NCBI GenBank assembly: GCA_028386065.3
Contig: JAKUCV010007755.1
Coordinates: 124,001-188,000, forward strand
DNA length: 64,000 bases
Source of the DNA: Turnera subulata
Lineage: Eukaryota > Streptophyta > Magnoliopsida > Malpighiales > Passifloraceae
Reading direction: 5' to 3'
The position numbers were made by a program, and so were the translations under genes. Positions 47,331-59,471 of the stretch are shown here, one piece after another. Every line of letters starts with the position of its first letter. The stretch's first letter is position 1. The notes under the pieces were generated by a model. That model did not search any database. It was not told the DNA's origin and was given only the letters and a program-made list of their open reading frames with translations.

Positions 47331-48206
47331 CGTTATTTACCGTTCAACCCGAAAGTTACTGTTCACGCCGAAAATTACTATTCACTGCCGGAATTTACTA
47401 TTCATTTTCAGGTTGGAAAATTTACTTTGGAGCTAAAGATTCCCACTAGTGTGGTTGGTGTTAGTGTGGTTGGTGTGCATTAAAGAAATCAAAAGATATT
47501 TAGTGCTTGTTTAGTGCTTGTATTTTCAATTCAATCCTTTGCTTTTTGACTTCTATAAAAGCCAACCATGTATCAAGTTTGAAATCAGATTATACATGAG
47601 AATATACATGAAGTTTGAGTGATTTTAGGAAGCTAAATGCTTACCTTTAGTGTTCTTCTTGATTGAGAGATTCAATCAAAAAACAAGAGAGGGATTCTCT
47701 TGGCTTTACTCTTTAGGATTGATTTCTCTTATCAAGTGGTTTACTTGTGGTGATTAATCAATTCCTTGTATTCCTCATTGTTTGTTGCCTAATCCTTTGA
47801 GTTTAGGAGGTGAAGAATAGGGATACTAAACCCTAGTTTGATTGGAGATTGGAGGTCTTGGGATCGATTAGTTGCAGAGGTGATCCTAGTGGAATTCTAG
47901 GGTTGTTGCTGCATCATTCAGGTACAATCGAGGCAAGCTGTGGCGCACCCTCTGCCAGGCCCAGATCCATCCTGCGTTGCATCTTATTCATATTGCTACC
48001 TATTTTTGTGTTGTATTAAGACTTCCGCTGCTTGCATTTTGTTACTCTGCTTCTGTTGCTTATTGTAATAATGTCTCCGTACCGGGACGAGTACTGATAT
48101 TGTATTATTACTATTGACTTTGTGATATTTACCGCTGTGGTTTCTGTAATAGTATGTGGTCCCACGTGTTTACTGTGTATAACGGTAAATACGGATCGGG
48201 GCGTCT

Positions 48207-48606
48207 CACTTTTTTTGGTACGAAAATAAACCTTCTTGAGCATGAGAAATCTGTAAGCCAAAGAAATAATGTAAAGGACCCATGTTTGTCATGAGAAATT
48301 CCTGCTTCAATAAAGAAAGTAAGTTGTCCAAAAGAACTGATGTTGAAGCAGTGAGCAAAATATCGTCGACATACAGTAAGAGATAAGCAACGCCCTGATC
48401 AGATTGCAAAATAAAAAGAGACGCATCTGATTTGCAAGTAAAAAATCCTTGAGAAAGAAGAAATTGAGCAAAACGCTGGTACCAGGCGCGTGGCGCTTAT
48501 TTCGACCATAGAGTGCTCGTTGCAATTTACAGACATACTCAGGCCGAGCTGGATCAACGAACCCTGGTAGTTGCCTCATATACACATCTTCCTGCAGATG
48601 ACCGTT
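48207..48606 (-). pseudogene. Old copia element: middle of reverse transcriptase
   Basis: Reads HLQEDVYMRQLPGFVDP, CKLQRALYG, then LLYVDDILLTAS with the YVDD catalytic motif and LKQEFLMTNMGPLHYFFGLQ, stopping at SYQKK. It connects in order to 59472 onward on the right, across the Tekay insertion, and to 38740 on the left. One frame change follows RALYG. Confidence 0.88.
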
Positions 48607-48921
48607 TGTAACGCCCCGGATTTTCATAATTTGATTTATGGAATTTTCGAAATTTGTTCCAATTTTGCCCTTGAGGTATTTTCGAGTTTTAGTCGAGGAA
48701 ATAAATTATTATTCCTTGGAAATGTCAATTTTAAGTTGGCTTTGTTCAGGGTTCGGCTTTCGTTGGAGTTAAATCGGGATTAGAAGTTGGGAGATGAGTT
48801 TCTAAGTAGTTTCAGTGAAACTACGTCGTTTTATTTTTTTTTTTTAAAAAAAAAGAGGGACGCGTTGACCAGGGGGTTGACTGCGCCTAAGTGGAACGAC
48901 AGGTCGTCCACTAGGGCGGCC

Positions 48922-48990
48922 AAACCCTAGCCGCTCCCTTCCTTCTTTTTCTTTTCTCTTCTCTTTTCTTTCCTCTTCTTCCTCTCTTTT
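48922..48990 (+). promoter_or_regulatory. Telobox plus pyrimidine tract in the Tekay LTR
   Basis: AAACCCTA followed by C/T-rich sequence resembles the start of plant ribosomal-protein-gene leaders, where telobox and site II (TGGGCY) motifs cooperate. The same arrangement is in the 3' LTR (AAACCCTA at 56819-56826). Role in element transcription is inferred. Confidence 0.5.
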
Positions 48991-49970
48991 ACCCCGACGG
49001 CGCCCCATCTCTTCTCTCTCTCTCTCTCTCTCCCTCTTCTCCTCCCCTCCCCTGCAACTCTCTCCCCAGATTGTTCCTTTGCCTTCCTTGTCGCCATCTC
49101 GCCGAGCCGCCGCTTTGCCTCGGGTCGCTGCTGCCGAGTCGAGGAAGGAAAAGGAGACGCGAGGCGGTCCCGGGCTTTGTGCGCGACGGTGGGAGCAGTG
49201 GGCCGACGAATCGCCGCCGCCCTCTCGAGTTGTCGGTGGTTCATGTGGAGGCTCGTGTTGGTTGGTTTTGTTGGCTTGGCTGGTGGTCTGGTGGGTATTG
49301 TCGGCAGCTGTCGTGACGTGTGAGGTTGGTGTTCGTTGGTGGCTGACGTGAGTGTGTGTTGCTGTTCCGGCAGCGGGGTGCTCGGGTGCTGAGTGTGTGC
49401 TTCTCCGGGCAGGGGTGCTTCACGGCTCAGATTGGCTGTGGACGGGTTCCGAGCAGATTGGTTGATTTTCAGGTAAGGTCCCACTGCCACAGTTTGTCTT
49501 TAATTCGGGTTTTAATCTTTCAAAACGGTTTGTGTTGGTTGTTGAATTGTGTGATGTTTGGATGGTGGCGGTGTTGTTGTTGGGTTGTTTCTGGCTGTTG
49601 GTGAAGTTCCGGCAAGGTTCACCGGAATTCGGCGAGGCTCGAGAATTTTCCGGCGAGGCTCGGGATTTTTCCGGCGAAGGCTCGGGTTTTGTTCCGACAT
49701 TTAACGGTATTACCTCGATGTGTAATTTGATGTTTTTAAACTCATTGATGGCATGTAATAACTAATGTAGGTATAATTGTGTATCGGAAATTAAAGTTAT
49801 TTAGTGGAATGCCGGGTGCGGGATTTTGAGTGTGTATAGCCGGGAATTACCGACACGGGTTAAACCTTAGGCCGGGAACAGTTGGGCTCGGGATGACCTT
49901 AGAACTGTTTTAGGGAAAACGGGCCCAGGCCCAATATTTAACTTTTGAATAACCCCTGGATTTAAGAAAC

Positions 49971-50205
49971 GGGCTTTGAGCCCAATTTCATACTTGGTTA
50001 ATTATGGACTTAGGGAAGTGGGCCTTAGGCCCGGAATTGAATTTGGACTTAGATGGGCTTTAGGCCCGGAAACTCGTAAAGAACATAAGGAATGGGCCAA
50101 AGGCCCGGGAAACTACTTATGGACTTAGTTGGGCTTAAGCCCGGTGAACCTTAGGTCCCGATACTCGGAGTTTAGGTGAGAGAACACCATGTCGGGCTTA
50201 GACCC
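49971..50205 (+). repeat. Array of GGGCC/GGCCC micro-hairpins with TTA-type loops
   Basis: GGGCT-TTG-AGCCC (49971-49983), GGGCC-TTA-GGCCC (50020-50032), GGGC-TTTAG-GCCC (50055-50067), GGGCC-AAA-GGCCC (50094-50106), GGGCTTAAGCCC (50131-50142) and GGG-CTTAGA-CCC (50194-50205). The array recurs in the 3' LTR at about 57838-58070. Confidence 0.75.
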
Positions 50206-51771
50206 GGAAATTACATAATTGGCTAGTTAGGGTCGGGTTTAACTCAGTTGAGCATTTTAGTTATCATGCATGCACGGCTTATTGTAATTGTTTGTAATTT
50301 GTTGTGTGTGCCGGTATTTAGGCACGGGGTAATACTTCGGGAGCTGGAGGATCTGTATTGGGAAAATCCCCGCAGGACAATCGTCGTTGAGGTGACTTTA
50401 TACGTCTTCTTTATGTTTGTATGCATGAGCTTGTTGGATTGGTCTGTTAGAGTTGCATGCCCTGTTTGCTAACATGCTGTGATCCGTGCTGTGTGCCTAT
50501 GTGTTATTATTTGCTTTTGAGCATGATTTTTGGATTGTTATGGAACATAACATGTGGAGTGATTTTGGGTGTTTTGTGTGAAGTGCTGTGGGTCGGAGAC
50601 CCGGATATATGAATGAGTTGATTATTCACACTACCCTGTTAAATCACAACTCCTGGCACACATGAACTCATAATTTATGAATAATAACAATGTACAATAG
50701 AAGTTAGGCTACTGTGTGCTGATGACCGGTTGGTTCGAGCGGGAAGTGATACCCCTCGGGGTTTGCATGCGGGATAGCATGGTATATGCGGCTTAGCATA
50801 TGGGTCTGTGAAGACCGGTTTCTACCTCCCTCCTTCTACCTCCCCCTTTCTATCTCCCTCCTTCTCTCTGTCTCTCTCTCTCTCTCTCTCTATGGATATG
50901 TTTGGGCTTCGTGCCTGGTTTATGTGGGCTTATGCCTGGTTGTCTCATGAGACGGGACCGAGCTCGACGCACACAGTAGGGGGCCCTGAATAATAAACAT
51001 AATAAGAGAATTTAACACACAACAGATGGAGAATAATGAACTGTTTGCTTGAATGTCACTGGCATGTTAGTACTGGTTGTTGTATGTCTGCATACTTGTC
51101 TTGTATCTCTTCTTTCCTTTCGAACTTGCTTTGCAAACCTACATAATTAGATTTATACTGCTCACTGAGTAGGCGACTCACATAATCGCCAACGTTGTTT
51201 TTCAGACTCTTAGTTAGCGTGCAGTCTCTTTCTACCTTTCCAGAGTACGGACGTGGTTATCCCAGCAGGTAGTTGTGCTTCTTCTCCCGGTTGGATCCAT
51301 AGAGCCAATTTGCATTTCACTTTATACTTTGAACTTTATTTTATTTTCATCTTCCGCTGCATTGGATTTTGTTGAGATGTCATCTTGATTTTGATTACTT
51401 TATCGGCGGGTTGCCGGGATTTGGTATTTGATGATGTATCGGCAGGATGCCGGGTTGACTCATGGCTTGTTAAGCCGGTTTGACTTTATCCTTTATGACA
51501 TCTCGTTTTGTTAAGAATTTTGGATAATGTTTGGCATTCGATTTCGTGTCCTGGGTTTTAGGGGCATTTTGGTTATTTCCTTTTGATTAAGTATTTTTAT
51601 TTGCAAATTGGGACACGGGTGTTTCAGCTTGGTAGCGGAGCAGGCTTCAGATCCTTGGTTTTAAAAAGTGTTTTAAACCTTGTTTTCAAGTGATTTCCGT
51701 GTTTAAGCCTGTTTCCGGATTTATGACATTGAAAGTGTTTTTGACTCATTTGCATTCATATAGGCGTTGAT

Positions 51772-54700
51772 ATGGATCACCAGGGGCAGCACAATGCTGA
51801 GGATGACGCCGCTACTCATGTCTCCGATAATGTGTCGATGATGCAGGTTCCCGTTGGTCAGGGGAACAATGATGCAGCAGGGAATAATACTGCAGGTGGA
51901 GGAGGACAGAATGTTGTACCACCCGTACCACCTGTTGTGGACCCAGCGTTCCAGTAGTATCAGGCCTTTTTACAGTGGCAGCAGTTCCAGCAGCAGCAGC
52001 AGGGTGCCCAGCCGGTAGCACCTACTGCAGCAGGTGGTATGGAGAGTGGGTATAAGCACATGGATAAGTCGGCAGTCAAGGAATTCTCTGGTGAGGAGGG
52101 CAAAGCCAAGGAGTTTGATGATTGGTTTCGCTAGGTGGAGAATGTTCTAGAGAAGTTCACTTGTGCACCTGAGCAGAGGGCTCGATTTGCGGCACACAAG
52201 TTCACGGGGTATGCTTTGACGTGGTGGCAGGAACTTGTGGCCAACCTACCGAAGCCTGTGGAGATGCCTTGGGAGGATTTCAAGGAGAAATTCTACAAGA
52301 AGTTTCTTACTGTTGGTTTTCTGGAGGAGCAGAAGAAGCATTTTCTTGAGGTGAAGCAGGGACTAGATGAGACTGTATCAGCTTTTCGGATCCGGTTCGG
52401 CATCCTTCTCTCTTATGCTAGGGAGTTTGTGCCCGATGAGGTGACTAAGTGTAGGCGGTTTGTTAACGGCTTACGTACAGAATTGGCATTAGCTGTGGCT
52501 GGTGGAGGGCACAAGACTTGGGAGGCAGTTTGTGAGGCTGCTTTTGATGCTGAGAGGGTCCAGTTGATCGGGAAGGAGGCTCGGACAGCCGAGCAGAGGA
52601 AGCAGTCATCTACTTCAGGACAGAAGAGGCAGTATTCTGATGCCGGAGGTGCAGATTATTCTGGTGGACAGAGTTCTTCTTACCAGGGTTCGAAGAAGTC
52701 TCGAGGGCAGAGTTATCAGGGTGGACTAGGCAGATCCTCAGGAGGACGGTCCTATCAGTCTGGCTCTTAGGGACGGGGGTTCTCGGCACGATTCTCGGGT
52801 ACATACTGGTATTGCAATAAGCCGGGACACCAGAAGTCATCTTGCTACAAGTGGATTAAGGATAATGGTGGCAGTGGTTCCCAGTATACAGTACAGAGTT
52901 CTGTGGCTAGTGGTGCTGTTTCTTCTGGTCCAAACAGGGGTGGCGGATAGCATGGTCGAGGTCGTGGGGGTTCTGGAGCTTCGAACTGCGGAGGTGCGAC
53001 TCAGTCTGCTGCAGCTCCTAGGGTTTATGCCATCACCCGGGAGGAGGCTGCTGATGCTCCAGAGGTTATAGTAGGTACCTTTATGGTTTTTGGTCAGTAT
53101 GCACATGCTTTAGTTGATCCAGGCTCAACACATTCTTTTGTATCACGTGCATTCATGACTACTCATAACATAGAGGATGATAATCTTAGTAGACCCCTGA
53201 GAGTCCGTTTACCCACTAGAGATATAGTAGTTGTTGATCGAGTTTGTAGAGATGTATCGATAGAGTATCATAGTGAGAGTTTTCCTTCTGATCTTGCTGT
53301 CATGGACTTGGGAGAGTTTGATGTTATCTTAGGCATGGATTGGTTGTCCAAACACCAAGCAGTAGTTGATTGTCGGGCCAGGGAAGTGTCTTTGTCTTCT
53401 CTGTTGGGGCGTAGATTGGTGTTCGTTGGAGAGTGAAGAGTTCTATCGGCGTGTTGTATCTCGGCCATCCAAGCTTTCAGGATGATCCGAGAGGGTTGTG
53501 ATGCTTTTCTAGCCCATGTGGTCGATTCTTCGGTACCAGTACCTGGAGGAGGATATCCCAATTGTTCGGGAGTTTCCCGATGTATTTCCTGATGATCTAC
53601 CTGGGTTGCCTCCGGAGCGGGAGGTGGAGTATACAGTTGATTTGGTACCGGGAGTTGCACCTATTTCTATACCACCCTACAGAATAACTCCGGCAGAACT
53701 TCAGGAGTTGAAGAAACAGTTGGAGGAGTTGTTGGATAAGGGTTTTATTAGATCGAGCATCTCACCATGGGGTGCCCCGGTCTTGTTTGTGAAGAAGAAG
53801 GATGGCAGTATGCGGATGTGTGTGGACTATAGGCAGTTGAACAAGGTGACTGTGAAGAACAAGTATCCTTTGCCCAGGATTGATGATTTGTTCGATCAGT
53901 TGCAGGGTGCATCCGTATTCTCGAAGATTGACCTGCGATCTGGCTACCATCAGGTTCGGATTGCAGAGCAGGACATACCGAAGTCTGCATTCCGCACTCA
54001 GTATGGTCATTATGAGTTTGTGGTTGTTCCATTTGGGCTGACGAATGCATCAGCAGTGTTCATGTGTATGATGCAACAGGTCTTCCATGAATTTCTAGAC
54101 CGGTTTGTGGTAGTGTTCATTGATGATATCTTGGTATACTCGAGTAGTAAGGCCGAACATGAGGACCACTTGAGACAGGTTTTGCAGAGGTTGAGAGAAG
54201 AGCAGCTCTATGCCAAGCTCAGCAAGTGTGAGTTTTGGTTGGATGAGGTCGCATTTCTTGGGCATATAGTGTCCGGTGAGGGCATTAAGGTGGATCCAGC
54301 CAAGATTAAGGCAGTCATGGATTGGGAGCCACCGAAGAGTGTATCTGAGATACGGAGTTTTCTTGGACTTGCTGGTTACTACCGGAGGTTCATTGAGGGT
54401 TTTTCCTTAATAGCGGGTCCTATGACTAAGCTGTTGAGGAAAGACTGTACTTTTGCTTGGGATGACAGTTGTCAGAAGAGTTTTGAGGAGTTGAAGAGTC
54501 GGTTGACTTCTGCACCGATTTTGACTGTTCCGAGACCCGGAGTGGAGTACACGGTGTTCAGTGATGCTTCTGGTCTGGGCTTGGAATGTGTTTTGATGCA
54601 GGAGGGTCGGGTGATTGCTTATGCCTCCAAGTAGTTGAGAACGCACGAGAGGAACTATCCGACCCATGATCTGGAGTTAGCTGCTGTGGTCTTTGCTCTG

Positions 54701-56452
54701 AAGATCTGGAGACACCATCTATACGGTGAGAAGTGTCGGATCTTCACAGATCATAAGAGTTTGAAGTACATCATGACCCAATGGGAGCTTAATAGGAGGC
54801 AGAGATGCTAGATTGAGCTTCTGAAGGATTATGATTGTACTATTGAGTACCATCCAGGCAAGGCCAATGTTGTTGCAGATGCATTGAGCCGGAAAAGAGT
54901 GGCTTCTGCGGATGAGGACCCAGTTTCTTATGCTTTGCCTTCCTTGGTGGAGCTGAGGTCGTTGGATGCACAGTTGGAGGTGGATGTTACTGGGGCGTTG
55001 CTAGCCAGTTTGAGCATCCGACCGACCTTGCGGGATAAGATAATGGAGTTGCAGTATGGTGATCCTCATTTAGCAGAGTTGAGGGATAAGGCTCTCGGTG
55101 GAGAGAGTTCTAATTTCTATGTCCGGGAGGATGGTGCTTTGATGACCGGTGATCGATTGTGTGTTCCGGATGTTGATGATTTGAGGAGATGGATTATGGA
55201 TGAGGCGCATAATGCACCATATGCTACGCATCCGGGTAGCACCAAAATGTACCAGAACTTGAAGAGTCATTATTGGTGGCCCGGGATGAAGAAGGATGTT
55301 GCGGAGTTTGTGGCTCGTTGTATGACTTGTCAGCAGGTGAAAGCCGAGCATCAGGCTCCTACCGGCATGTTGAGATCTTTGACTATTCTGCAGTGGAAGT
55401 GGGAGCATATCACTATGGACTTTGTGATCGGGTTACCGAGGACTCGGGGTCGACATGATGCCATCTGGGTCATTGCTGACAGGTTGACCAAGTCAGCTCA
55501 TTTCCTTCCGATTCAGCAGACGGATACAATGGATAAGCTGGAGAGGTTATATGTTTCGGGTATTGTCCGTCTACATGGTGTTCCACTATCCATTGTGTCG
55601 GACAAGGATCCGAGGTTTACTTCCCACTTCTGGAAGAGCTTACAGTCAGCTTTAGGTACTAAGCTGAATTTCAGTACTGCATTCCATCCGCAGACCGATG
55701 GGCAGTCAGAGAGGACCATACAGACGCTGGAGGATATGGTTAGAGCTTGTGTGCTCAATTTTAGTGGTTCTTGGGATGAGACATTACCGTTGGTTGAGTT
55801 TGCTTATAACAACGGGTATCACTCCAGTATCGGTATGGCGCCTTATGAGGCTTTGTATGGGCGGAAGTGTCGTAGTCCGATCTGTTGGGATGAGGAAGGT
55901 CTGAGACAGGTGGTTGGTCCGGACCTAGTCTAGGAGACTGTTGATCAGATCGAGGTGGTTAAGAAGTGTATGAGAGCTACTCAGGACCGGCAAAAGAGTT
56001 TTGCCGATAAGCATCGTCGGGAGATGGAGTACAGGGTAGCTGACAGAGTTTTCCTCTGTGTTGCTCCCTGGAGAGGTGTTATCCAGTTTGGGAGGAAAGG
56101 CAAGTTGAGCCCTCGTTATATTGGTCCTTATGAGATCATAGAGCGGATTGGTCCGCTGGCCTACAGGTTGGCTTTACCGGAGGAGCTGTCGCGCATACAT
56201 GATGTATTCCATGTTTCGATGCTGAGGCGTTATCGGTCAGATCCTAGTCATGTTGTATCCCCGACCGAGGTGGAGGTTTATGAGGATTTGACTTATGTCG
56301 AGGAGCCGGTGGAGATTTTGGCTCAGGAGGTGCAGCAGTTGAGGAGTCGTACCATTCCTATGGTTCGGGTCAGATGGAGCCGTCATTCCCCGAATGAGGC
56401 TACTTGGGAGGTTGAGTCCCATATGCGGGAACAGTATCCCCATTTGTTTTGA
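51772..56452 (+). pseudogene. Tekay-like gag-pol polyprotein, multiply broken
   Basis: Gag runs from ATG 51772 with the core FTGYALTWWQELVANLP. A zinc knuckle (C..KPGHQKSSC) has a damaged first half. Protease follows as LVDPGSTHSF (about 53107-53136). RT has [17 protein letters not shown] and [10 protein letters not shown]; RNase H has FSDASGLGL and [13 protein letters not shown]; integrase has the zinc-binding region to CMTCQQVKAEH, the catalytic core with DRLTKSAHFLP, and FHPQTDGQSERTIQTLEDM. A chromodomain ends the protein ([14 protein letters not shown] to [15 protein letters not shown]). Stops lie at 51955, 52132, 52768, 52948, 53434, 54632, 54808 and 55931, and a frameshift lies at about 53540. 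Most stops are TAG where CAG or TGG is expected. Not functional as it stands. Confidence 0.92.
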
Positions 56453-56504
56453 TGTTTCATATCTTGTAATTTTGAGGACGAAATTTCCTTAAGTGGGGTA
56501 GAAC

Positions 56505-58724
56505 AGTAACGCCCCAGATTTTCATAATTGGATTTATGGAATTTTCAGAATTTATTCCAATTTTGCCCTTGAGGTATTTTCGAGTTTTAGTCGAGGAAAT
56601 AAATTATTATTCCTTGGAAATGTCAATTTTAAGTTGGCTTTGTTCAGGGTTCGGCTTTCGTTAGAGTTAAATCGGGATTCGAAGTTGGGAGATGAGTTTC
56701 TAAGTAGTTTCAGTGAAACTACGTCGTTTTGTTTTTTTTTAAAAAAAAAAAGAGGGACGCGTTGACCAGGGGGTTGACTGCGCCTAAGTGGAACGACAGG
56801 TCGTCCACTAGGGCGGCCAAACCCTAGCCGCTCCCTTCCTTCTTTTTCTTTTCTCTTCTCTTTTCTTTCCTCTTCTTCCTCTTTTTTATCCCGACGGCGC
56901 CCCATCTCTTCTCTCTCTCCCTCTTCTCCTCCCCTCCCCTGCAACTCTCTCCCCAGATTGTTCCTTTGCCTTCCTTGTCGCCTTCTTGCTGAGCCGCCGC
57001 TTTGCCTCGGGTCGCTGCTGCCGAGTCGAGGAAGGAGAAGGAGACGCGAGGCGGTCCCGGGCTTTGTGCGCGACGGTGGGAGCAGTGGGCCGACGAATCG
57101 CCGCCGCCCTCTTGAGTTGTCGGTGGTTCGTGTGGAGGCTCGTGTTGGTTGGTTTTGTTGGCTTGGCTGGTGGTCTGGTGGGTATTGTCGGCAGCTGTCG
57201 TGACGTGTGAGGTTGGTGTTCGTTGGTGGCTGACGTGAGTGTGTGTTGTTGTTCCGGCAGCGGGGTGCTCGGGTGCTGAGTGTGTGCTTCTCCGGGCAGG
57301 GGTGCTTCACGGCTCAGATTGGCTGTGGACGGGTTCCGAGCAGATTGGTTGATTTTCGGGTAAGGTCCCACTGCCACAGTTTGTCTTTAATTCGGGTTTT
57401 AATCTTTCAAAACGGTTTGTGTTGGTTGTTGAATTGTGTGATGTTTGGATGGTGGCAGTGTTGTTGTTGGGTTGTTTCTGGCTGTTGGTGAAGTTCCGGC
57501 GAGGTTCACCGGAATCCGGCGAGGCTCGGGAATTTTCCGGCGAAGGCTCGGGTTTTGTTCTGACATTTAACGGTATTACCTCGATGTGTAATTTGATGTT
57601 TTTAAACTCATTGATGGCATGTAATAACTAATGTAGGTATAATTGTGTATCGGAAATTAAAGTTATTTAGTGGAATGCCGGGTGCGGGATTGTGAGTGTG
57701 TATAGCCGAGAATTACCGACACGGGTAAAACCTTAGGCCGGGAACAGTTGGGCTCGGGATGACCTTAGAACGGTTTTAGGGAAAACGGGGCCAGGCCCAA
57801 TATTTAACTTTTGAATAACCCCTGGATTTAAGAAACGGGCTTTGAGCCCAATTTCATACTTGGTTAATTATGGACTTAGGGAAGTGGGCCTTAGGCCCGG
57901 AAATGAATTTGGACTTAGATGGGCTTTAGGCCCGGAAACTCGTAAAGAACATAAGGAATGGGCCAAAGGCCCGGGAAACTACTTATGGACTTAGTTGGGC
58001 TTAAGCCCGGTGAACCTTAGGTCCCGATACTCGGAGTTTAGGTGAGAGAACACCATGTCGGGCTTAGACCCGGAAATTACATAATTGGCTAGTTAGGGTC
58101 AGGTTTAACTCAGTTGAGCATTTTAGTTATCATGCATGCACGGCTTATTGTAATTGTTTGTAATTTGTCGTGTGTGCCGGTATTCAGGCACGGGTAATAC
58201 TTCGAGAGCTAGAGGATCTGTATTGGGAAAAGCCCCGCTGGACAATCGTCGTTGAGGTGACTTTATACGTCTTCTTTATGTTTGTATGCATGAGCTTGTT
58301 GGATTGGTCTGTTTGAGTTGCATGCCCTGTTTGCTAACATGCTGTGATCCATGTTGTGTGCCTATGTGTTATTATTTGCTTTTGAGCATGATTTTTGGAT
58401 TGTTATGGAACATAACATGTGGAGTGATTTTGGGTGTTTTGTGTGAAGTGTTGTGGGTCGGAGACCCGGATATATGAATGAGTTGATTATTCACACTACC
58501 CTGTTAAATCACAACTCCTGGCACACATGAACTCATAATTTATGAATAATAACAATGTACAATAGAAGTTAGGCTACTGTGTGCTGATGACCGGTTGGTT
58601 CGAGCGGGAAGTGATACCCCTCGGGGTTTGCATGCGGGATAGCATGGTATATGCGGCTTAGCATATGGGTCTGTGAAGACCGGTTTCTACCTCCCTCCTT
58701 CTACCTCCCCCTTTCTATCTCCCT

Positions 58725-58758
<34 letters not shown>

Positions 58759-59466
58759 GGATATGTTTGGGCTTCGTGCCTGGTTTATTTGGGCTTATGC
58801 CTGGTTGTCTCATGAGACGGGACCGAGCTCGACGCACACAGTAGGGGGCCCTGAATAATAAACATAATAAGAGAATTTAACACACAACAGATGGAGAATA
58901 ATGAACTGTTTGCTTGAATGTCACTGGCATGTTAGTACTGGTTGTTGTATGTCTGCATACTTGTCTTGTATCTCTTCTTTCCTTTCGAACTTGCTTTGCA
59001 AACCTACATAATTAGATTTATACTGCTCACTGAGTAGGCGACTCACATAATCGCCAACGTTGTTTTTCAGACTCTTAGTTAGCGTGCAGTCTCTTTCTAC
59101 CTTTCCAGAGTACGGACGTGGTTATCCGAGCAGGTAGCTGTGCTTCTTCTCCCGGTTGGATCCATAGAGCCGATTTGCATTTCACTTTATACTTTGAACT
59201 TTATTTTATTTTCATCTTCCGCAGCATTGGATTTTGTTGAGATGTCATCTTGATTTTGATTACTTTATCGGCGGGTTGTCGGGATTTGGTATTTGATGAT
59301 GTATCGGCAGGATGCCGGGTTGACTTTATCCTTTATGACATCTCGTTTTGTTAAGAATTTTGGATAATGTTTGGCATTGGATTTCGTGTCCTGGGTTTCA
59401 TTGGCATTTTGGTAATTTCCTTTTGATTAAGTATTTTTATTTGCAAATTGGGACACGGGTGTTTCA
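56505..59466 (+). repeat. 3' LTR (2962 bp) of the Tekay-like element
   Basis: Partner of the 5' LTR; differs by scattered substitutions and small indels, such as fewer CT repeats at 56915 and a missing segment near 57540 and 59310. A CT microsatellite lies at 58728-58757. Confidence 0.9.
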
Positions 59467-59471
59467 CAGTT

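Larger units (their letters stand above)
38740..48206 (+). mobile_element. Solo-LTR-type block nested in the old copia RT (itself interrupted)
   Basis: The right end reads GTAAATACGGATCGGGGCG then TCTCA, like the ends of the LTRs at 6355-9146 and 11246-11709. The stretch 39755-39850 and the region up to 40880 match inner parts of the 2.8-kb solo LTR (GGGTATTACCAAAGTATT; ACACTGAAAATAAATGG; CGGACTCACCCCTCGCCTG). So it is an LTR of the same family, plus strand. The left edge is not clear (38735-38800) and no matching duplication was found. It includes a GC-rich segment (38950-39400) and, right of the gypsy insertion, a gag/pol-like scrap (47150-47330) with unrelated sequence. Confidence 0.6.
48607..51626 (+). 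repeat. 5' LTR (3020 bp) of the Tekay-like element
   Basis: Contains the telobox AAACCCTA at 48922-48929 followed by a long pyrimidine tract, CT microsatellites (about 49012-49032 and 50863-50892), a GC-rich block (49080-49250) and a palindrome array of GGGCC-type hairpins (49971-50205). Confidence 0.9.
48607..59466 (+). mobile_element. Ty3/gypsy element, Tekay/Del-like chromovirus, 10.86 kb
   Basis: LTRs 48607-51626 and 56505-59466 start TGTAACGCCCC (the 3' copy has A for the first T) and end GGGTGTTTCA. Flanks CCGTT (48602-48606) and CAGTT (59467-59471) are a target duplication with one mismatch. Primer-binding region CTTGGTAGCGGAGCAGG is right after the 5' LTR. The 3' signature TTGAGGACGAAATTTCCTTA lies before the 3' LTR. 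The interior encodes gag-protease-RT-RNase H-integrase and a chromodomain in gypsy order, broken by many stops. It is inserted in the old copia RT exactly between AFLN and GHLQED. Confidence 0.93.

Noticed and set aside
48927..49490. 187-codon minus-strand frame (and its twin at 56552-57377)
   Set aside because: Antisense to the CT-rich and GC-rich part of the Tekay LTR; low complexity and present in both LTRs.
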